Below are positions 40,974-41,989 of a stretch of DNA of 41,989 bases, one piece after another. The position numbers and the translations under genes were made by a program. Position 1 is the first letter of the stretch. Each line of letters begins with the position of its first letter. The notes beneath the pieces were generated by a model. It had not been told where the DNA came from, made no database searches, and worked only from the letters and a program-made list of their open reading frames with translations. Source of the stretch: DASWNP01 sp036399175 (GTDB lineage Bacteria > Acidobacteriota > Blastocatellia > Pyrinomonadales > Pyrinomonadaceae); NCBI GenBank assembly GCA_036399175.1, contig DASWNP010000047.1, positions 1-41,989 of the forward strand, written 5' to 3'.

Positions 40974-41752
40974 CTCCTGTACTTCTCCCTCAAGCTCTGT
41001 TGATATGCGTAGCCGCGCTCGTAGCCGCGACGAAAAGCGCCGGTCTCGTAGACGTCCGAGTGACGCTCGCGCAAAAGCTCGCGCGTATCGACGTAAGACC
41101 TGCCGCGCATCTTCGGATGCTGCGCGGCCTCGAAGCCGAGGCGGTATTGCTGCTCGTCGGTTCGGAAATCGCCGCCCTGCCCCGCGTACTCGGCCTCCTC
41201 GGCGTCGCGCAGTCCGACCCACCAGTTTTCGCGCGCCGCGTCGATGCTCTCCGCTCCGGCCTCAGAAAGAATCGTGCGCGCCGATTCGCCCTGCTCGTCC
41301 GTCTCGGCGACGGCGATGACGACCGTGCGACCCTGCCTCAGAGCATCCTCGTAGACGTAAAGCTCGTCGTGCGGCAATCCTTCGGCGACCGAATCTTCGA
41401 GCGCGCCGCCCGCCGCAACTCCCGTCGCCGCACCGCCCGCGCCGAGCAGCGCCGCCCCGACCAACCCTGCGGCCAGAATCGGCCCGACGCCCGGCACGAA
41501 AAAGCTCGCCACAGCCGCCCCCAGGTGCAGGCCGCCCGCCACGCCGAGCGCGCCTCCGACCGCGCCGCCCAGAGCCTTGCCCATGCCGGGCTGTTCGGTC
41601 TCGGTCGTCGGCACGCTCTCTTCAAGCTCGCCTTCCGGCGTTCCGGGCAAAAGCAGGCTGATGCGTTCTTCAGCCAGTCCAATCGAACGCAGATTCTCGA
41701 CGGCGCGCTCGGCGTCGGCGCTCCTGTTGAATATGCCAGCCGCAGTTCTCAT
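40970..41752 (-). CDS. Glycine-rich general-stress-like protein (YflT-type domain)
   Basis: This 260-residue protein begins MRTAAGIFNRSADAERAVENLRSIGL, the pattern of the YflT/general-stress-17M-type domain. A central Gly/Ala-rich hydrophobic segment (about 55-125), like a glycine-zipper membrane patch, follows. Next comes a second alpha/beta half (VVIAVAETDEQGESARTIL), then a polar C-terminal tail (about 185-260) ending in Tyr/Arg-rich repeats. The ATG at 41752 is chosen over an upstream TTG because the homologous domain starts there. It is coupled to the small zinc-ribbon gene. A stress role is inferred from the domain. Confidence 0.75.
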   Translation of the reverse strand: MRTAAGIFNRSADAERAVENLRSIGLAEERISLLLPGTPEGELEESVPTTETEQPGMGKALGGAVGGALGVAGGLHLGAAVASFFVPGVGPILAAGLVGAALLGAGGAATGVAAGGALEDSVAEGLPHDELYVYEDALRQGRTVVIAVAETDEQGESARTILSEAGAESIDAARENWWVGLRDAEEAEYAGQGGDFRTDEQQYRLGFEAAQHPKMRGRSYVDTRELLRERHSDVYETGAFRRGYERGYAYQQSLREKYRS

Positions 41753-41852
41753 GCGCAAAAAAGTTCGAGCGCCAGCCGACGGGGGCGTGCGCTTCCGGTC
41801 GCCTTTCCTCGACCAGTTTTCCACCAAAAGGCTCAGGACAAAAAACAGGGAG

Positions 41853-41989
41853 CTAGTCTAGAACAGGCTGATGCTTCTTGACCGTTTTCTTGATTAAAGC
41901 CGCTAAATCAGCGACTTTTCGGTGATTGAATCGGAACTCCATTTCTTTCAGATAGAAATAGAAGTGTTCGCGGCTCACGCCGTAGTAGC
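41853..41989 (-). CDS. IS1595-family (ISXO2-like) transposase, C-terminal fragment
   Basis: The last ~45 codons of a gene whose 5' part is beyond the window edge. It includes YYGVSREHFYFYLKEMEFRF followed by NHR, the typical C-terminal motif of ISXO2-like DDE transposases of the IS1595 family, and ends in TAG at 41853. Only this motif is visible, so the state of the element is unknown. It shows that the right edge, like the left, lies in an insertion sequence. Confidence 0.75.
   Translation of the reverse strand, partial: YYGVSREHFYFYLKEMEFRFNHRKVADLAALIKKTVKKHQPVLD

Noticed and set aside
40974..41222. Longer upstream form of the zinc-ribbon protein
   Set aside because: The added part is out-of-frame shadow of the stress-protein gene, very Arg-rich; the TTG overlapping the upstream stop is a better start.

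Overview
The window is about 42 kb of high-GC DNA with dense genes, many of them running in co-directional operons. The gene set suggests a free-living Acidobacteriota bacterium, perhaps of the Blastocatellia type: yicC-gmk-rpoZ, ETF-quinone oxidoreductase, an E1alpha/E1beta/E2 pyruvate dehydrogenase cluster, a DUF3142 protein, a DUF255 thioredoxin-fold protein, OmpA-like and M14 secreted proteins, and abundant intergenic heptamer repeats. That assignment is inferred from gene style, not from a marker gene. Both ends of the window lie inside transposase genes (IS30-like at the left, IS1595/ISXO2-like at the right), as expected for a contig broken at multicopy insertion sequences.

Region 1 (1-3.4 kb) is accessory DNA. 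After the IS30 end comes an integron-type gene cassette array with no integrase in view (a CALIN). It has four recognisable attC sites (214-313, 839-946, 1891-1985, 2247-2331), a remnant at 3272, and six short genes all read on the minus strand. These encode small membrane proteins, a secreted protein, an unknown 84-residue protein, and an overlapping pair of TIR-domain proteins that may form a defence cassette. Upstream of the TIR pair lies a set of 14-base palindromes spaced 39-40 bases apart.

Region 2 (3.5-8.1 kb, minus strand) runs response regulator, secreted FN3/FG-GAP beta-propeller protein, 50-residue membrane protein, OmpA-like coiled-coil protein. It looks like an envelope module under an orphan OmpR-type regulator. 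It diverges from region 3 (8.2-12 kb, plus strand): an MsbA-like ABC exporter, then yicC, gmk and rpoZ. Region 4 (12-20 kb) holds a small HExxH protein and ETF-QO on the minus strand, and DUF3142, a 771-residue exported protein and a DUF255 protein on the plus strand. Region 5 (20-26 kb) has ribonuclease D, an Asn/Thr-rich lipoprotein, an FAD amine oxidase-like enzyme and a membrane HD-GYP/GAF/GGDEF protein. Region 6 (26-32.4 kb) is pdhA-pdhB-pdhC followed by a small acidic protein, an EamA transporter and a FieF-like cation exporter. Region 7 (32.4-37.9 kb, minus strand) is an FtsH-like protease, an Mrr-like protein translationally coupled to mutS, and mutS. Region 8 (38-42 kb) has a small membrane protein behind a near-perfect sigma-54 promoter, an M14 peptidase, a glycine-rich stress protein coupled to a zinc-ribbon protein, and the IS1595 fragment.

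The most unusual feature is a family of intergenic palindromes at seven places. In each, both arms are built from roughly four or more tandem 7-base units. The unit differs between loci (GTAAATG, GTGACGA, GTGAGCA, AATGATG, GGGAAAG types), but the architecture does not. Three loci share a conserved loop (AAGAACAGGTTTTA-like), one of them in the opposite orientation. Two are composites with one heptamer palindrome nested inside another. Several supply stop codons or the last residues of neighbouring genes, and they sit in both gaps of the pdh operon. They resemble the 7-base tandem repeats known from cyanobacteria, but are arranged as hairpins, and may be an undescribed mobile or RNA element.
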